Shown: positions 12,352-23,723 of the stretch, piece by piece
Layout: each line of letters begins with the position of its first letter
Position numbering within the stretch: the stretch's first letter is position 1
Source: Hydractinia symbiolongicarpus
Lineage: Eukaryota > Cnidaria > Hydrozoa > Anthoathecata > Hydractiniidae
Assembly (NCBI RefSeq): GCF_029227915.1
Contig: NC_079885.1
Location: 6,510,001 to 6,574,000 of the forward strand
Direction of reading: 5' to 3'
Length of the DNA: 64,000 bases
Position numbers and translations under genes: made by a program
Notes under the pieces: model-generated
The model's input: the letters and a program-made list of their open reading frames with translations, nothing else
Database searches by the model: none
What the model was told of the DNA's origin: nothing

Positions 12352-14310
12352 TTAACTTCCAAACTTTTTTATTTTCAACGTAGATGGCAAATTCTCTAAA
12401 ACAATAGACATTGGTCGCTCAACAATGACAAGATCGCCAGCCACATTTATATCAAAGAACATTATGTTACTAAATTGTCCATTAGTTTTAAGCACTTTTC
12501 CACCTTTTTTACGTTTCAAACTTTTCTTCTGCATACCACTGTCAGGCAGTAAACTATCATAAATGATTTTGCCAAAAACTTCTTTTGTTTGAACAAACAT
12601 TTCATTTTCAACTTTTGGATTAAACACAATTGCGTTTATTTTGTCTTTTAACCGTCCCATGTTTGTTATTATTTGAGACTTATTGACATCAAATAACCAT
12701 GGCTTAAATTTCTTATCTGGTATGTCAAATTCATACATGAATTTCTCACTTGTTGCAAAAAATACATTATTGGTGTGCGGTTGGAAAGAGCAAAAGGTAA
12801 CCTGACCATTCATTTTAGGCAGCTCCAATGCAAAGCCTTCATCAACAATGGAGAAAATATAACATTGAGAATCTGCATCAACAACACAAATATAGTTGCT
12901 GTCATGATCAACTCTGATGAAGCGAAAAGGAAGCTGCACCAAAGTCTCATCAGGAAATTTAAGCTTGCCATTTCTTCCACTTTGCAAATGATATAAACTG
13001 ATCACAGCTTCAAATCCAACAGTAACAATATATTCTTCACTTGGAGTGAAACACATTTCTGTGGATGGTTGCATTTTAACATGATTAAGCTTTTTTACAG
13101 AAGGTGGATCCAAATGAAGTTCAAGAGCTCTGCATTTGGCAGTGCTTGAATAGGCAAGATATTTTCCATTACTCGAAATGGCAGAGCAGATTAAATGATC
13201 TGCATTATCATTGCAAATTTCAAACAGCTTTCGTCTTTGTGTTGCATCATCCTCTGGATTTTTTAATGACCAAACATGTAACTTCTGTTGCTCCCGAAAA
13301 CAAAGCAGATTACGATGATGAGACAGTTGTAGCGCATTGGGAAGTGGTAAACATGAATACCTAACAAACGATTGTGAAGAAAAATTTTCTAACGGATAGA
13401 CAACAAAGCGTGGATCTAACCCTCCTGATAAAAGGCTTTCATTATAAACAGCAAGAGTTCTTGTGTCATGGTTTGTTGCTCGAACAGCTTTTGACTGTAT
13501 CCACTTCAGTCTTTGCTCTACTTGGACTAAGTTGAATTGAACCACTTTGCTATCCACACCAGTAGAATACACAGTCTGTTCTTGATTACAGACAACAACA
13601 GCTAACACATCAGCTTGGTGAGAATGATAGGATTGAAGCAAGGTACCACTATTTCCATCCCAAAATTGTGTATTTCCCAAAGAATCTCCTGCAACTATTG
13701 TCATATCTTTTAAAATTTCAACTGACCAAATCATTGTGTTTCCCTCTTTAAGGTTGTCTGATGTCATACGAGATATAATAGCACCTGTTTTTACACTGTA
13801 CATTCTTAAAGTACAATCAAAACCACCAGACACAATGAAGTTATTATCATAACTCCAACCTAACGACAAAATCCTGTGCTCTTGTTTATGTAAGCTACGT
13901 TCATATAATATACTGGAATCACAAACTTCAAACACTCTGATGCTACCATCTTCACAGCCAGCAGCTAAATACTTTCCAGAAAAACTGAACTTTAAACACC
14001 ACACAGGACCACCATAAGAATCTTGGGTGTAAAGTGGTTGTAATCTTTTTAAGTCCCATTCAATGATTTCACCATTTAACCCACCAGTAAATAAGCGTTG
14101 GTTCAGCCAAACAACATGCTCAACGGTACGTCCCTCTTGGCCTGGAATAACCCGGTCAATAATCCAATCATTTGTTGGATCTCTGATTTCAATCGAGCCA
14201 TCTTCCCGAGAAAGAGCTACGCGTGCTAATTTCTCACTTACTGCTGCAGAGTTTATTGCTTTTGGCAAAAATTCCACAAACTGAACACGATGGACTTTAT
14301 AATCAGTCAT
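12352..14310 (-). CDS. UTP4: UTP4 / cirhin, WD40 protein of the small-subunit processome
   Basis: Single uninterrupted frame of 652 residues; human cirhin is 686. UTP4 belongs to the t-UTP subcomplex of the SSU processome in the nucleolus and is needed for pre-18S rRNA transcription and processing. The N-terminus (KVHRVQFVEFLPKAINSAA) and blocks such as LFTGGLNGEIIEWDL, GGPVWCLKFSFSGKYLAAG, CEDGSIRVFEV, HRILSLGWS and GDSLGNTQFWDG are WD40 units typical of the family. A second set of beta-propeller repeats fills residues about 350-580, and a basic patch (KKSLKRKKGGK) lies near residue 610. No signal peptide or membrane segment. The start Met is 8 nt downstream of a TTTATTTTCTAG acceptor, so the transcript is either trans-spliced or has a 5'UTR intron. 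No disruption seen. Confidence 0.93.
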   Translation of the reverse strand: MTDYKVHRVQFVEFLPKAINSAAVSEKLARVALSREDGSIEIRDPTNDWIIDRVIPGQEGRTVEHVVWLNQRLFTGGLNGEIIEWDLKRLQPLYTQDSYGGPVWCLKFSFSGKYLAAGCEDGSIRVFEVCDSSILYERSLHKQEHRILSLGWSYDNNFIVSGGFDCTLRMYSVKTGAIISRMTSDNLKEGNTMIWSVEILKDMTIVAGDSLGNTQFWDGNSGTLLQSYHSHQADVLAVVVCNQEQTVYSTGVDSKVVQFNLVQVEQRLKWIQSKAVRATNHDTRTLAVYNESLLSGGLDPRFVVYPLENFSSQSFVRYSCLPLPNALQLSHHRNLLCFREQQKLHVWSLKNPEDDATQRRKLFEICNDNADHLICSAISSNGKYLAYSSTAKCRALELHLDPPSVKKLNHVKMQPSTEMCFTPSEEYIVTVGFEAVISLYHLQSGRNGKLKFPDETLVQLPFRFIRVDHDSNYICVVDADSQCYIFSIVDEGFALELPKMNGQVTFCSFQPHTNNVFFATSEKFMYEFDIPDKKFKPWLFDVNKSQIITNMGRLKDKINAIVFNPKVENEMFVQTKEVFGKIIYDSLLPDSGMQKKSLKRKKGGKVLKTNGQFSNIMFFDINVAGDLVIVERPMSIVLENLPSTLKIKKFGS

Positions 14311-14479
14311 TTTAAGATCTAGAAAATAAATAAAGGGAAAGTTTTATTAACATACAGCATACAGATATCACTAAAAAACTCACAAATTCAAAACTGCAAA
14401 AAAACAGGACTGGAAGTGTAAGGAAAAGGTCTATAAAAATAAACTTTAAAATAAACTAAACAACATCATTTTGGCTATT

Positions 14480-14574
14480 GGAGACAAGAAAGTTAAAACT
14501 GAGAGAGGCGCTAGTTCAGATGTTCAGTTCTAGTGTTTGGGGTTCACCAGTTTATGTCCCCCCCCCTTGTCTCC
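14480..14574 (+). repeat. 95-bp dispersed repeat with GGAGACAAG/CTTGTCTCC ends, copy 1
   Basis: Starts GGAGACAAG and ends CTTGTCTCC. The interior matches 23724-23819 (AAACTGAGAGAGGCGCTAG versus AGACTGAGAGAGTCACTAG; then GTGTTTGGGGTTCAC versus GTGTTTGGAGTTCAC). Probably a small MITE. No clear target duplication. Confidence 0.55.
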
Positions 14575-14750
14575 AACAAAAAAATGATAAGGCAGGAAAA
14601 AGTAAAGTTCACAGGTAACAAAAAACACAAATTCTCGTCGAAAAACAAATAGTTACTAATGAAAAAGCCAATGGTAATCGGCTTAAGGTGTTTTTAGACC
14701 ACATCTAGATGGGGATTTACTTCGTTACAGAGTGCCAAAATCAGGTGGAC

Positions 14751-14935
14751 AGGTGTGGTATACTTGAAGTGTTAGAACTTAAATCTGTTGATATATGTGT
14801 TCAGGAAGTCAGGTGGAAAGAGATATCTAAAAGGTATAGGTGGGTAAGGTAATAACCTTTCTTGGATTTTTTATAGTGATGGATATGGAGGAGTTAGCAT
14901 ATTTCTTACAGAGAAGTGGTTGGAAAGTTAAATAA
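14751..14935 (+). mobile_element. degraded LINE endonuclease fragment
   Basis: Two pieces in different frames match the apurinic-type endonuclease domain of non-LTR retrotransposons. The first is VLELKSVDICVQEVRWKE, where VDICVQEVRW corresponds to the usual VD-CVQETRW block. The second is DGYGGVSIFLTEKWLE, corresponding to the NGVGVLL-EKW block. Stops and a frameshift separate them. No reverse transcriptase part was seen nearby. Confidence 0.65.
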
Positions 14936-16783
14936 AGTTTTCATATTATTGAAGATATTATTTCGGTTTGTCTGTTCAGTATTCATATTACTGTGGAAAG
15001 TTTATCATTTCTTGAAAATGATAGTTTAGTAGGCGACGTTTTGGGAGATCCTTCTCCCAACATCGGGCAAAGTAAAATGATGTTGAGCATGTATTTATAT
15101 AATTGCAGAGGATCAAAATTCATAAAAATTAACCAATCAGAAACGAGCTGATAATTACAGTTAATTACTGTAATTAATATTTATTCAGTTCTTTAGTATT
15201 GTGGTTAATATACATTAGGTTTACCTTAGTCATTGAACATGTCATGTAGAGTCTGGCACAGTGGCGGTGGTTTCTACCTATAGACCTAATCTTAAAAATT
15301 GCCAGGGTTATTAGTCTCACTTGCCTGTAAAAGAACTGGACCCTACCCAGGTCTTGATTATTATGGTTGCATATAAGAACCCAACATCCCACACTGCACA
15401 AGTTCTTCAGATGTACCTTATTTTCTTCACCTATTTTTTTATTTTATGTCATCAACATGCCTACTAATGGTGGATCCAATTCAATTAATCATCATGGTAC
15501 AATGGACTCGAGTCGAAATCGAAATATTATGAATGTCTCCAATGCGACTAAAGACAACCGCATCACAACTGTTATGTGAGCACGCAGTGCAACACAACCA
15601 GACAAACTGCTTCTGCCTAAAGGTTTCCCTGACATTATTTTTGGCTCATGTTATGTCAGGGTTAACAAGTTTGTAGGAAGCCTCTAATTTAATTGGTGGG
15701 TGTGTTGGGCCTTCTTCGTCAGCCGTTTAGGCAAGTAATGTGATGATAAAAGTCATTGTAGAAACATTGTAGAATAAGAACACCATCCTAATGCTCAGGT
15801 TATGCATTATATATTTGTGCATATGATGAAGCACGAAGGAGGCACCTTTATTCCTACCCATTCCCCAAAAATTTCCATAAATAGTCTACACATACTGAAT
15901 TTGTTGTATCTATTCATTCCAACAGAAATACATTGTTTCTTCAATTTTTTTACTTGGTTGTTGGAGTACAAAAACCAAGAATAATTCTAGGAACGGCCTG
16001 GCCTGGAATCCCTATGGAAATCTTCATTAATTGCCCACAGCACAGTCAAAAAACATGGATAATCTTTTTTATTATTATTTATTTTATATTTTATTTTAAT
16101 GCAGAAAATGCTAGCTAAACTATGACAGGTGCACGAATGAAATATGAAATAACGTTATGAAAATGAAAGTTTGGGTCATAAGACAAACCTGAATGGTAAA
16201 AAGATCATCACGAAACGAACACGATTTACAATACAGTTAAGTACAGGTTGATAACAGATCACTCCCTCCACTCCACGGGCGTCAAAAAGTTTTGCTCATA
16301 GTCTCTACGCCCTTCTTACACGGGGGAAAGAGAGAGATTACCGTACACAAAACCCTCGTCGAATTTGTCAGGATATCAGAAAAGGATTAAAAATATTAAT
16401 AAAATAAAATTATATTTCACAATTTTACAATATATAAGAAAACACATATTTTACAATATATAAGAAAATAATGTTAAGGACATTTATACGCTGTGAAAGG
16501 TAACAGCAGTTGAAATATAAAGTTGATACTACTGAAGAACATAACGAACACCTTGGAGAAAAAAATACGGAAATAACTTTCTCCTTTCGTAATTTCTCCT
16601 CTAAGTGAACACAGAAAACCTCTCGTTGACAAGTCGGCGTTAAAAAAAAAACATGCTTTTTTTTTACTACTGTAACTACCTTTATTACGAAAAAATATCT
16701 ATCTTTTTTTTCTTGACATTGAGGAGGGAGCCGTCGTTAACAAGGCGCAATAGCGGTTTTAATGTCAGGCAACAAAACCTTGG

Positions 16784-16819
16784 GGCTTTTTATATTTGGA
16801 CGTCCAAATATAAAAAGCC
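16784..16819. repeat. perfect 36-bp palindrome
   Basis: GGCTTTTTATATTTGGAC is followed immediately by its exact reverse complement, with no loop. It is 31 bp from the tail of the SINE at 16851. It could extrude as a cruciform or be the fused ends of a lost element; its function is unknown. Confidence 0.85.
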
Positions 16820-16850
16820 TAACAAGTCCTAGGACGAGGTTGTCTGCCTT

Positions 16851-17163
16851 TATATCTTTATTCTTATTAAAATTATTTACCCAGCATAGCCTTTTCAATT
16901 CCTATTGGTATTTCTACCAACGAGGGGCCCGCGATGGGGTCTTAGTGCATTTAAAGCTGCCATTTAAGTTACGAAAGTCGTGCAAGCACAGCAATCTCCC
17001 AACTAGACAACCGCTTAAGATATCAATCCTATTCTCGTGCTGAGCGCTAAGCAGAAAGGATAGATTTACACTTTTATAGTCTCAGGCATGACACAGTCGG
17101 GGTTATAACCCAAGATCTTCCGCACTGAAAGTGAACGCTCTACCATAAAGCTACAAGTCGGAT
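16851..17163 (-). mobile_element. tRNA-derived SINE, copy 1
   Basis: On the minus strand the head reads TAGCTTTATGGTAGAGCG (A-box-like) and, after a tRNA-like spacer, GGGTTATAACCCCGAC (B-box-like). A body follows that is shared with 29023-29300 (AATAGGATTGATATCTT, GATTGCTGTGC), then a 3' tail GCTATGCTGGGTAAATAATT and an A/T-rich end. This is the layout of a tRNA-headed SINE transcribed by RNA polymerase III. The two copies are clearly diverged, so it is not very young. Confidence 0.75.
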
Positions 17164-17193
17164 ACAGGCAAAAATTCAACTGTTATATTCGCA

Positions 17194-17837
17194 CTATACC
17201 TGGTATTTTGGAGAAGACGTAATTCGCACAAAATTGATTCCATCCATATCGTGAGGAAGGACGGGAGAGTTCATGTCCTTTCCGTTGAAAATGGGAGATC
17301 TTGGTTTGATAAACATTGTCGAGATTTTGCAAATGAAATGTGGATTTGTGTTAAAACAAAATGTTGCCAAAAAGAAATACATTTTATTTGACCAAGCTAA
17401 AAGATGTGATGACACAGTTATCCTAAGATAAACCACAACCAAAATTAAACGTGTTTTCAGCTTGCTAACATACAACTCTACCAAGGACATGGTTTTGCCT
17501 GAATAAGACTAAGTTTGTCGACAGTATTTATCCACGCTACGAGTTAAGCGATTTTAATTAGCTTTTTGCAGGATACCTCCTGCGTAGATATACGATGTGA
17601 CCCTCCCCTGATTTCACTGACCACTGAAGCAAATGATATTCTACGTTTTGCAGTTACAGACACTGAAGCAAGACCAGCTATCAATGCAAGAAGTTTTTGG
17701 CTGAGATGACAACGAGCATGCTTTAGAGACGTAGGTTCTATAATCCCATCGACGCTAAACAATGTCATCGCTTTTTGCGTCTGAACAAAAAGAGAGGTAA
17801 AAGATCTTACAACAGACGCGTCATAGATATCGAACAT
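17194..17837 (-). CDS. hypothetical two-part minus-strand coding region
   Basis: Two open stretches, 17837-17544 and 17490-17194, stand out by a less AT-rich composition than the surroundings, especially the first. A possible donor (GGAG/GTATCC, near 17577) and acceptor (CTTATTCAG, ending near 17498) could join them. I recognise no family. The second part has a hydrophobic run (RLILVVVYLRITVSSHLLAW). It could be an old transposon fragment or a real small gene. Confidence 0.25.
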
Positions 17838-19191
17838 TAATTGATATTCAGCATTAGCGATGGATGATGAGTCAGAAAAAAGTATTTTTGTTGCGGCGCA
17901 AGGATTTTTTTGGTTTTTGGCGACGATGACCCTGTTGAATTAAATTAAACCGTTAAATCGTTATTCTAATTTATGCTGTGTCGTTATAGTAATGCCGACT
18001 CTTCAATATTTTGTTATCTTTCGACGTACAAAACACCAGCCTAGGTACGAAAGATGTTAAAAAAATTTAAAAGAACGCCCTTTAGGGCGGATATATATAC
18101 GGTCGCTTATTCATTTTCCGTCCGAAATATTTATTCTGCAAAGTATCTAGAAACCAATATAAATTACTTCAAAGCGTCGTGCAGTTGTGCAGTTTCTGTT
18201 TGGGTCGAAGATCAGACGCTTTAAAAAGACTCTTCATTATTTCTAGTAAGTAAATTGACACACCCTTTTTATTACTTGTGCCTATCGCTTATTGGACTTT
18301 TCAATATTTCGAAAACTTTTTAACAAGGTTGCAATGTAAAAATAAAACAATGCTTTGTATTTTTAGAACACCTGAACCGTGTATTTCTTTCCCTATATGC
18401 CCCCTACAGCAAATGATTCTCGTTTTTTATTAACATATTACTGTTTTGTAATATCAAAAAATTAAAAATATTACAAACTTAGATAATTTCACAATCAATA
18501 GACAATTTTTTCATTGTGATGCATGTTGTTTATATTCCCCAGACCTCTTATCTTATTGACAGGCAAAGTAATGCAGCCAATAAGCCATCGACCAGGCCCT
18601 TCCAAATGTTATTTTCAACGCATCTTTTGATCTTGAAATTCGATAGTTTTCGATAGTTCTTACTTTCTTCGCCTAAAGTCAGCATTTTATTATATACCTC
18701 ATTTTTTGCATTTTTTCTGCAAATGCATAAAAATGCTAACAAATCATATCAAAACTTATATTCTTTACCAAGAGTAATAGTAGAAAATAAAACCTAGCTT
18801 CTTCAGTGCTCAGAGTTTCATGTATTTATAACAATCTTCAGCTGTATAATTTTTTTACCAAAAAAAAGAATTTTGAGCAAAATGCAGCAATATATCACTA
18901 AAACACATTGTTTATGAATATGGTGTCAAAGCTTTTTTAGTCTGATTCACGCCAAGGAAGACCATCCTCAAAAATTGTTTCTGAATCTGCAGTGTACGGC
19001 CGTTGTGAAAAGTTAAAATAGATCCTACTTGTGTGATTGTAGAAATTGACCAATCAACGCAAAGAAAATGTAAACAAGACTTAATTTTTTGGCTTTTTTC
19101 AAAAACTATCTGTTAAAAATACACAGGAATAACATTAATTATTATATTCTAGTCATTAGCCTATGAAAAATTCTATAGGAGATCGCCCATA
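17838..19191. other. intergenic with a TATA-like segment
   Basis: At 18074-18105 an imperfect inverted repeat (CGCCCTTTAGGGCG) precedes TATATATATACGG. About 145 nt on comes TTTCTAGTAAGTAAATTG, which could be a splice donor (18246). This would fit a promoter plus 5'UTR exon reading rightward, perhaps for GAPDH across the transposon cluster. That is speculation. The rest holds no coding signal. Confidence 0.25.
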
Positions 19192-19581
19192 CCGTATTTT
19201 TCGGTATTTAACCCACAGGTTGTAAGTTGATTTTGATTTTTATGACTTCCACTGTTAGTGCGGGTTATATTGTGGTGTGGATTATAATGTGGTGCGGGTT
19301 ATGTGATTCTGTCATTTATTGTGAAATTTAAAGTTTATACATTCAACGAAGAAAATAGTACCAACGGGATACAATGCGTACATTAATATAACTGCATGCG
19401 CGATCCTATATCTATGTAATCTTACTTCAACTACATGATTTAATTCTTTTCACACAGTGAAATTGCTTTAATCTCTATTGGTTGCCAGTGCTAATATTAC
19501 GAGCTCTCTTTGAAACACAATTCTGGAGATCATTTTTCTTTTGTGTTGAATGTAATTCTAATCTATTTATATCTTTGCAAT

Positions 19582-19879
19582 TGTGAGATATATTAGTTGT
19601 AAAACCTTGTTCCTCTTTCTTGTAGCTGGATACCATTTTGTTTTGGGTTAAGTCTACACCAGTTGAGTCTGGTACCCAGCTTTCCCCAGTTCCTATCAAG
19701 TGCATTTTAGTATACTGTGCCTAATTGAGCTCACATCAGGGAGGCTAGGCCCAAGTAAGGAAACCTATAAGTAGAGGCACAGTAGGGAGTGCAGGCTGGT
19801 TGGTTGTAACAAAGAAATGTGTGCTAAGAAAGTATAGATGACAAGAAAGTAGTCTTTTATATGGACACACCCTCTAACA
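19582..19879 (+). repeat. 5' LTR
   Basis: 298 bp, TG...CA ends. It contains a TATA-like CCTATAAGTAG near 19767 that may serve as its promoter. It matches the 3' LTR at all but three positions (A/G, G/A and C/A). Confidence 0.93.
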
Positions 19880-19881
19880 TT

Positions 19882-19899
19882 TGGTGCCCTGTGTGAGGA
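19882..19899 (+). promoter_or_regulatory. primer binding site
   Basis: TGGTGCCCTGTGTGAGGA begins two bases after the 5' LTR. TGG pairs with the CCA end of a tRNA primer; the tRNA species was not identified. Confidence 0.6.
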
Positions 19900-19966
19900 T
19901 TAAGAAGAAGAGGGTGTCGACAGAACAGAAGATTACTAAGTGATGGCTGGATTGGTTTGATGTAGG

Positions 19967-20839
19967 ATGGCTGCTGCTCCACATGAATTTGTAACATTTG
20001 AAGATGCTGTGCAAATTGAGGATGGAGAAGAAAAAATGGTATCAGAAGTATTTGGAATGCTGTCTGTTTTGGAGGAAAAAGACCTTGAGTCAGTTATGAT
20101 AAGACTGGGATTGGATAGAAGAAAACAAGGTAAAACATTCTATTTACGAACTATCCTCAGATATCTAAACTCGGAAAAGGTAGAAAATTTGAATGACCAC
20201 GGCATGAGCCTGTTTGAAGATTTGCATGAGTCTATCAGCCGTATTCTAAAACCAGTCAGACTAAGTAGGGAAACTTTCTCAAGTGGCCACATGGACACAA
20301 CTAAAGGTGTGCCACAGGATCCCTTTCGTACCTTTACTCTCAAAAGTTCGACTCCTAGTCATGGTGCCACCCTGGAGAAATCGTTGTATAATCCACACAA
20401 TCCTTTTTCACCCCCAAGGAACAATTATCCATGTGATACCTTAATTCAACCTGATGATGTTTTCAAACCATTAGAGCACCCATCTAAAACTTTTGTCACA
20501 TCATGGAACCAGCCCCAACTTTTGTCAAATTCGAAAATCAGAGAATTCAAAATCAACGGATCAATTGGCAGTCCAGGTCAAAAGGACAAACTAACCTACC
20601 AAAGTTTGGCTTTCCAAATAAAAAATGGGTTAGACCAAGGATATAGGGAAAGGGATATCCTGGCAGCCGTGATAAAATCGATCAACCCAGATAACCCATT
20701 GAGATCCTACCTAGAGTCGAGGTCCGGGTTGGGAATAAAACCACTACTTAAAATACTCAGAAGCCATTTTCTCGAAAAAAACGCAACTACTCTCCCCTTC
20801 AACACCTTTAGTTCCTATCCAGTCGACACGACCGTTTGA
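19967..20839 (+). CDS. gag-like protein of the LTR element
   Basis: 290-residue frame starting at ATG 19967, the first in-frame Met after the primer site. The N-terminal third is acidic and helical. The C-terminal region (EFKINGSIGSPGQKDKLTYQ, then GYRERDILAAVIKSINPDNPLRSYLE and LLKILRSHFLEKNAT) matches the capsid region of gypsy-type gag proteins common in aquatic animals. No zinc knuckle is present: the frame is cut after HFLEKNATTL, where the internal deletion joins it to the linker before integrase. The last residues (from LPFNTF) are integrase-linker sequence read out of frame. Confidence 0.8.
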   Translation: MAAAPHEFVTFEDAVQIEDGEEKMVSEVFGMLSVLEEKDLESVMIRLGLDRRKQGKTFYLRTILRYLNSEKVENLNDHGMSLFEDLHESISRILKPVRLSRETFSSGHMDTTKGVPQDPFRTFTLKSSTPSHGATLEKSLYNPHNPFSPPRNNYPCDTLIQPDDVFKPLEHPSKTFVTSWNQPQLLSNSKIREFKINGSIGSPGQKDKLTYQSLAFQIKNGLDQGYRERDILAAVIKSINPDNPLRSYLESRSGLGIKPLLKILRSHFLEKNATTLPFNTFSSYPVDTTV

Positions 20840-22146
20840 GATTGTATCGCTAGACTATCTACACTTGGACAAATGCAAAGGGGGTTTTGAATATGTTTTG
20901 GTAGTGTGTGATCACTTTACATGCTTTACTCAGGCATATGCTACAAAAAACAAGTCTGGACGCAGTGCTGCAGAAAAAATATTTAATGACCTGGTAATGA
21001 AGTATGGATTTCCAACAAGACTTCATCACGACAGAGGAAAAGAATTTAACAACACGCAAGAGATTGAACGAGCTGTCTGGGATCAAGTCATCAAAAACAA
21101 CCCCATATCATCCTATGGGTGATGGAATGGTGGAAAGGATGAATAGGACATTCATAAACATGCTAAAGACTCTACCATCAAAGTTCAAAAACAATTGGAA
21201 GCAAGCACTACCAAAATTAGCTTTTGCCTATAATAGCACTATATCAAAGTCTACTGGGTAATCACCGTTCTATTTAATGTTCGGACGTCATTCAAGACTA
21301 CCAATTGATTCAATGTTTGGCTTAGATAACATCCAGAAAGGTAAAACTCATGCAGCCTTCGTGCAAGAGTGGAAAGAATCCCTGGCTGCAGCAACAAAAA
21401 TTGCATTAAAGAGTGCTATGGACGGAAAACATCAATACGACAAGAAAGTTCAAGGTTTGGAGTTGAAAGAAGGAGACAGAGTCCTGGTGCGAAATCTAAG
21501 TGAGCGAGGCGGCACTGGTAAACTTCGTTCCCATTGGGAAGCAGATGTACATGTGGTTCTACGAAAAGTAGAGGACCTACCTGTGTACGTGATCAGGAGA
21601 GAAAGTGGTAAGGGAGAGCCCAGATCCTTGCATCGTAACCTCATGTTAAAATGTGATTTTTTACCATTAGAGTTATCAGAGAACCTGAGTAGAACACCAA
21701 AGACTGCTGATCCAGAGATCGATGAAGAAATTGACTTTCATAAGAGAGCTGAAGACCGTCAAGAAATTGCCAACTTAGACAACACTGCTCTTGTTGAAGG
21801 GGAGAGTAGTGCAGATGACACAAATTGTGCAGATGTTGCTGATGTGGATGTTCCTGTTGAAGAGGATGATGACTCCATTGACAGGGATGCTGCTGGTCCT
21901 GCTTTAAGTATTGCAGATGATGTTGATGATGTAAATCCTGAGGTCCCTGAGACTTCTGACCTCCCCAAGAATCCAGATGCAGACAATGATGCAGCAGATG
22001 AAACTATCCCATATCAGGTTGATGAAGTTTGGATGAGTGGAGAAAAGTCTACAAAACCTGAAGACACAACAGCACAACACAAACAAAATGAAATCCGAAG
22101 TTCAGGTCGAAATCGAAGACCTCCTCGGCGATTGACTTATGATTGA
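20790..22146 (+). pseudogene. integrase and C-terminal tail of the LTR element, broken
   Basis: The core starts with RPFEIVSLDYLHLD, whose first catalytic Asp codon is at 20853. The second Asp is in LHHDRGKEFNN (codon 21030) and the Glu in GMVERMNRTF (codon 21133), which gives DD35E spacing if one frameshift near 21050-21065 is allowed. A stop (TAA 21259-21261) interrupts STG/SPFYLMFGR. The open remainder from 21277 holds the rest of the integrase, a GDRVLVRN-type C-terminal module (residues about 65-110 of that piece), and a long acidic tail ending in a basic RRPPRRLTYD. It is inactive as it stands. Confidence 0.85.
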
Positions 22147-22830
22147 ACGTATGTATGTATTACTGTATATAATGTTGTGTTGCAATCTATATGCTTAGAA
22201 GACTGCAAAAAGTTCTGCATGGGACAGGATAAACAAGAAATGCTGAACAAGAAAAGCAAAGTAAAAACATGAACAACGAAAAAGACATGAAGAGGCATAA
22301 GAAGCATCAGGAAGAATCAATCCGTAGTTTGGGTGGAAGATTATGTTGTGGTGCTTAAAGCTAGCTGGGGAGGCTAAGTATTAATTAAATTATGAAATTT
22401 GTATGGCAAAGAAGTGCCCTGCACTGGATATGGCAGGCTGATCACTTGTCAACAGACATCCAACTGTTGCAGATGTTGCTGAAATTAACTTTGAAATTAT
22501 TGTTCAGCACAATTTCTAATGATTTTTTCTTATCTACATAAAAGATTCTCCTCCTCGAAAAAGAAAATCGACGATTTCAAAGTTCGACGAGCCTACGAGT
22601 GGCCACGATTCCATCAACGTGAAGACAAAATGCAACAAGCAAGAAGTCCATGTCAAGCAACGACTAACTTGAACCCTACTACGAAGTAATAAATTACACG
22701 TAAAAAGGCTGACTTCTAACTAAACAATGCGTTATATGAAGCAACAACGAAAAGGTGATAACTGAGAACGAATTCTCAAGATATACTGCTCCGACAAAAC
22801 GTACAGAACCTTTAAAAAAGCAGGGGCGAG

Positions 22831-23128
22831 TGTGAGATATATTGGTTGTAAAACCTTGTTCCTCTTTCTTGTAGCTGGATACCATTTTGTTTTGGGTTAA
22901 GTCTACACCAGTTGAGTCTGGTACCCAGCTTTCCCCAGTTCCTATCAAGTGCATTTTAGTATACTGTACCTAATTGAGCTCACATCAGGGAGGATAGGCC
23001 CAAGTAAGGAAACCTATAAGTAGAGGCACAGTAGGGAGTGCAGGCTGGTTGGTTGTAACAAAGAAATGTGTGCTAAGAAAGTATAGATGACAAGAAAGTA
23101 GTCTTTTATATGGACACACCCTCTAACA
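22831..23128 (+). repeat. 3' LTR
   Basis: 298 bp, preceded by the purine tract at 22814-22830. It differs from the 5' LTR at three positions, so the pair is about 99% identical. Confidence 0.93.
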
Positions 23129-23723
23129 CAATCACATTAAGCACAATGAAATGATTTGATTCTGGTAATAGACCAATAAAACAGGTATCATTTTTTAATT
23201 GACACGTATTTCACAACCTAGTTCCCCGGACTTAATTATTAATTACTGTTAAAAATATATAAAAAATGTTAAAATTAAAGTATAGATAAAAATTTTCTTT
23301 TTTATCTCCGCTACCTTCGAGTAACAGGTTGCCACTGAAAATATTAAAAATAAATATAAAATACAATTGATAAGACACATGAACTATCTCCTCCTCATTG
23401 CCGCCATTTATTTTATTATGCACACTGTGATTGCTGGGATATAAACAGATAACAAAATTCTATAAACATTAAAAAGAACGTTTCGTACATCGCTGTTACA
23501 GACAATCTGATAATTATTATGTTTATTTTTATGCCAAAAAAACTTAAATATACATAAAAATAAATAGATTTTACTTTAGATTTATAACCTGATCTCATGG
23601 TTTTTTTTTGTTTGTTTGTTTAATCTCAGGAAGTATGAGTTATTATTGGCTGAAACTAATGTTTACAAATGAAAGAAAAACAGCATTGTCAAATTATTTT
23701 TAATTCATTATTATTTCGGCAAT

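Larger units (their letters stand above)
14311..16783. other. intergenic, repeat debris
   Basis: Upstream flank of UTP4. Contains a short inverted-end repeat (14480-14574) and a LINE endonuclease fragment (14751-14935). The rest, to 16783, gives only short interrupted frames on both strands. A palindromic AT stretch, ATTACAGTTAATTACTGTAA, is at about 15154-15174. Confidence 0.5.
19582..23128 (+). mobile_element. Ty3/Gypsy-type LTR retrotransposon, internally deleted
   Basis: Two 298-bp LTRs (19582-19879, 22831-23128) start TGTGAG and end TAACA, with 4-bp CAAT target duplications outside (19578-19581, 23129-23132). A primer-binding-site-like TGGTGCCCTGTGTGAGG follows the left LTR, and a purine tract (AAAAAAGCAGGGGCGAG) precedes the right one. 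Inside, a gag-like frame runs straight into an integrase core: protease, reverse transcriptase and RNase H are absent. The LTRs differ at three positions, so insertion is fairly recent. It lies inside the older DNA transposon at 19192-24017. Confidence 0.93.

Noticed and set aside
13104-14284. plus-strand open frames
   Set aside because: Antisense shadows of the UTP4 coding sequence.
18074-18250. TATA-like promoter with 5'UTR exon for GAPDH
   Set aside because: The signals are weak and the 7-kb distance across transposons cannot be tested from sequence; kept only as a remark.
21450-21986. minus-strand open frames
   Set aside because: Antisense shadows of the integrase tail of the LTR element.
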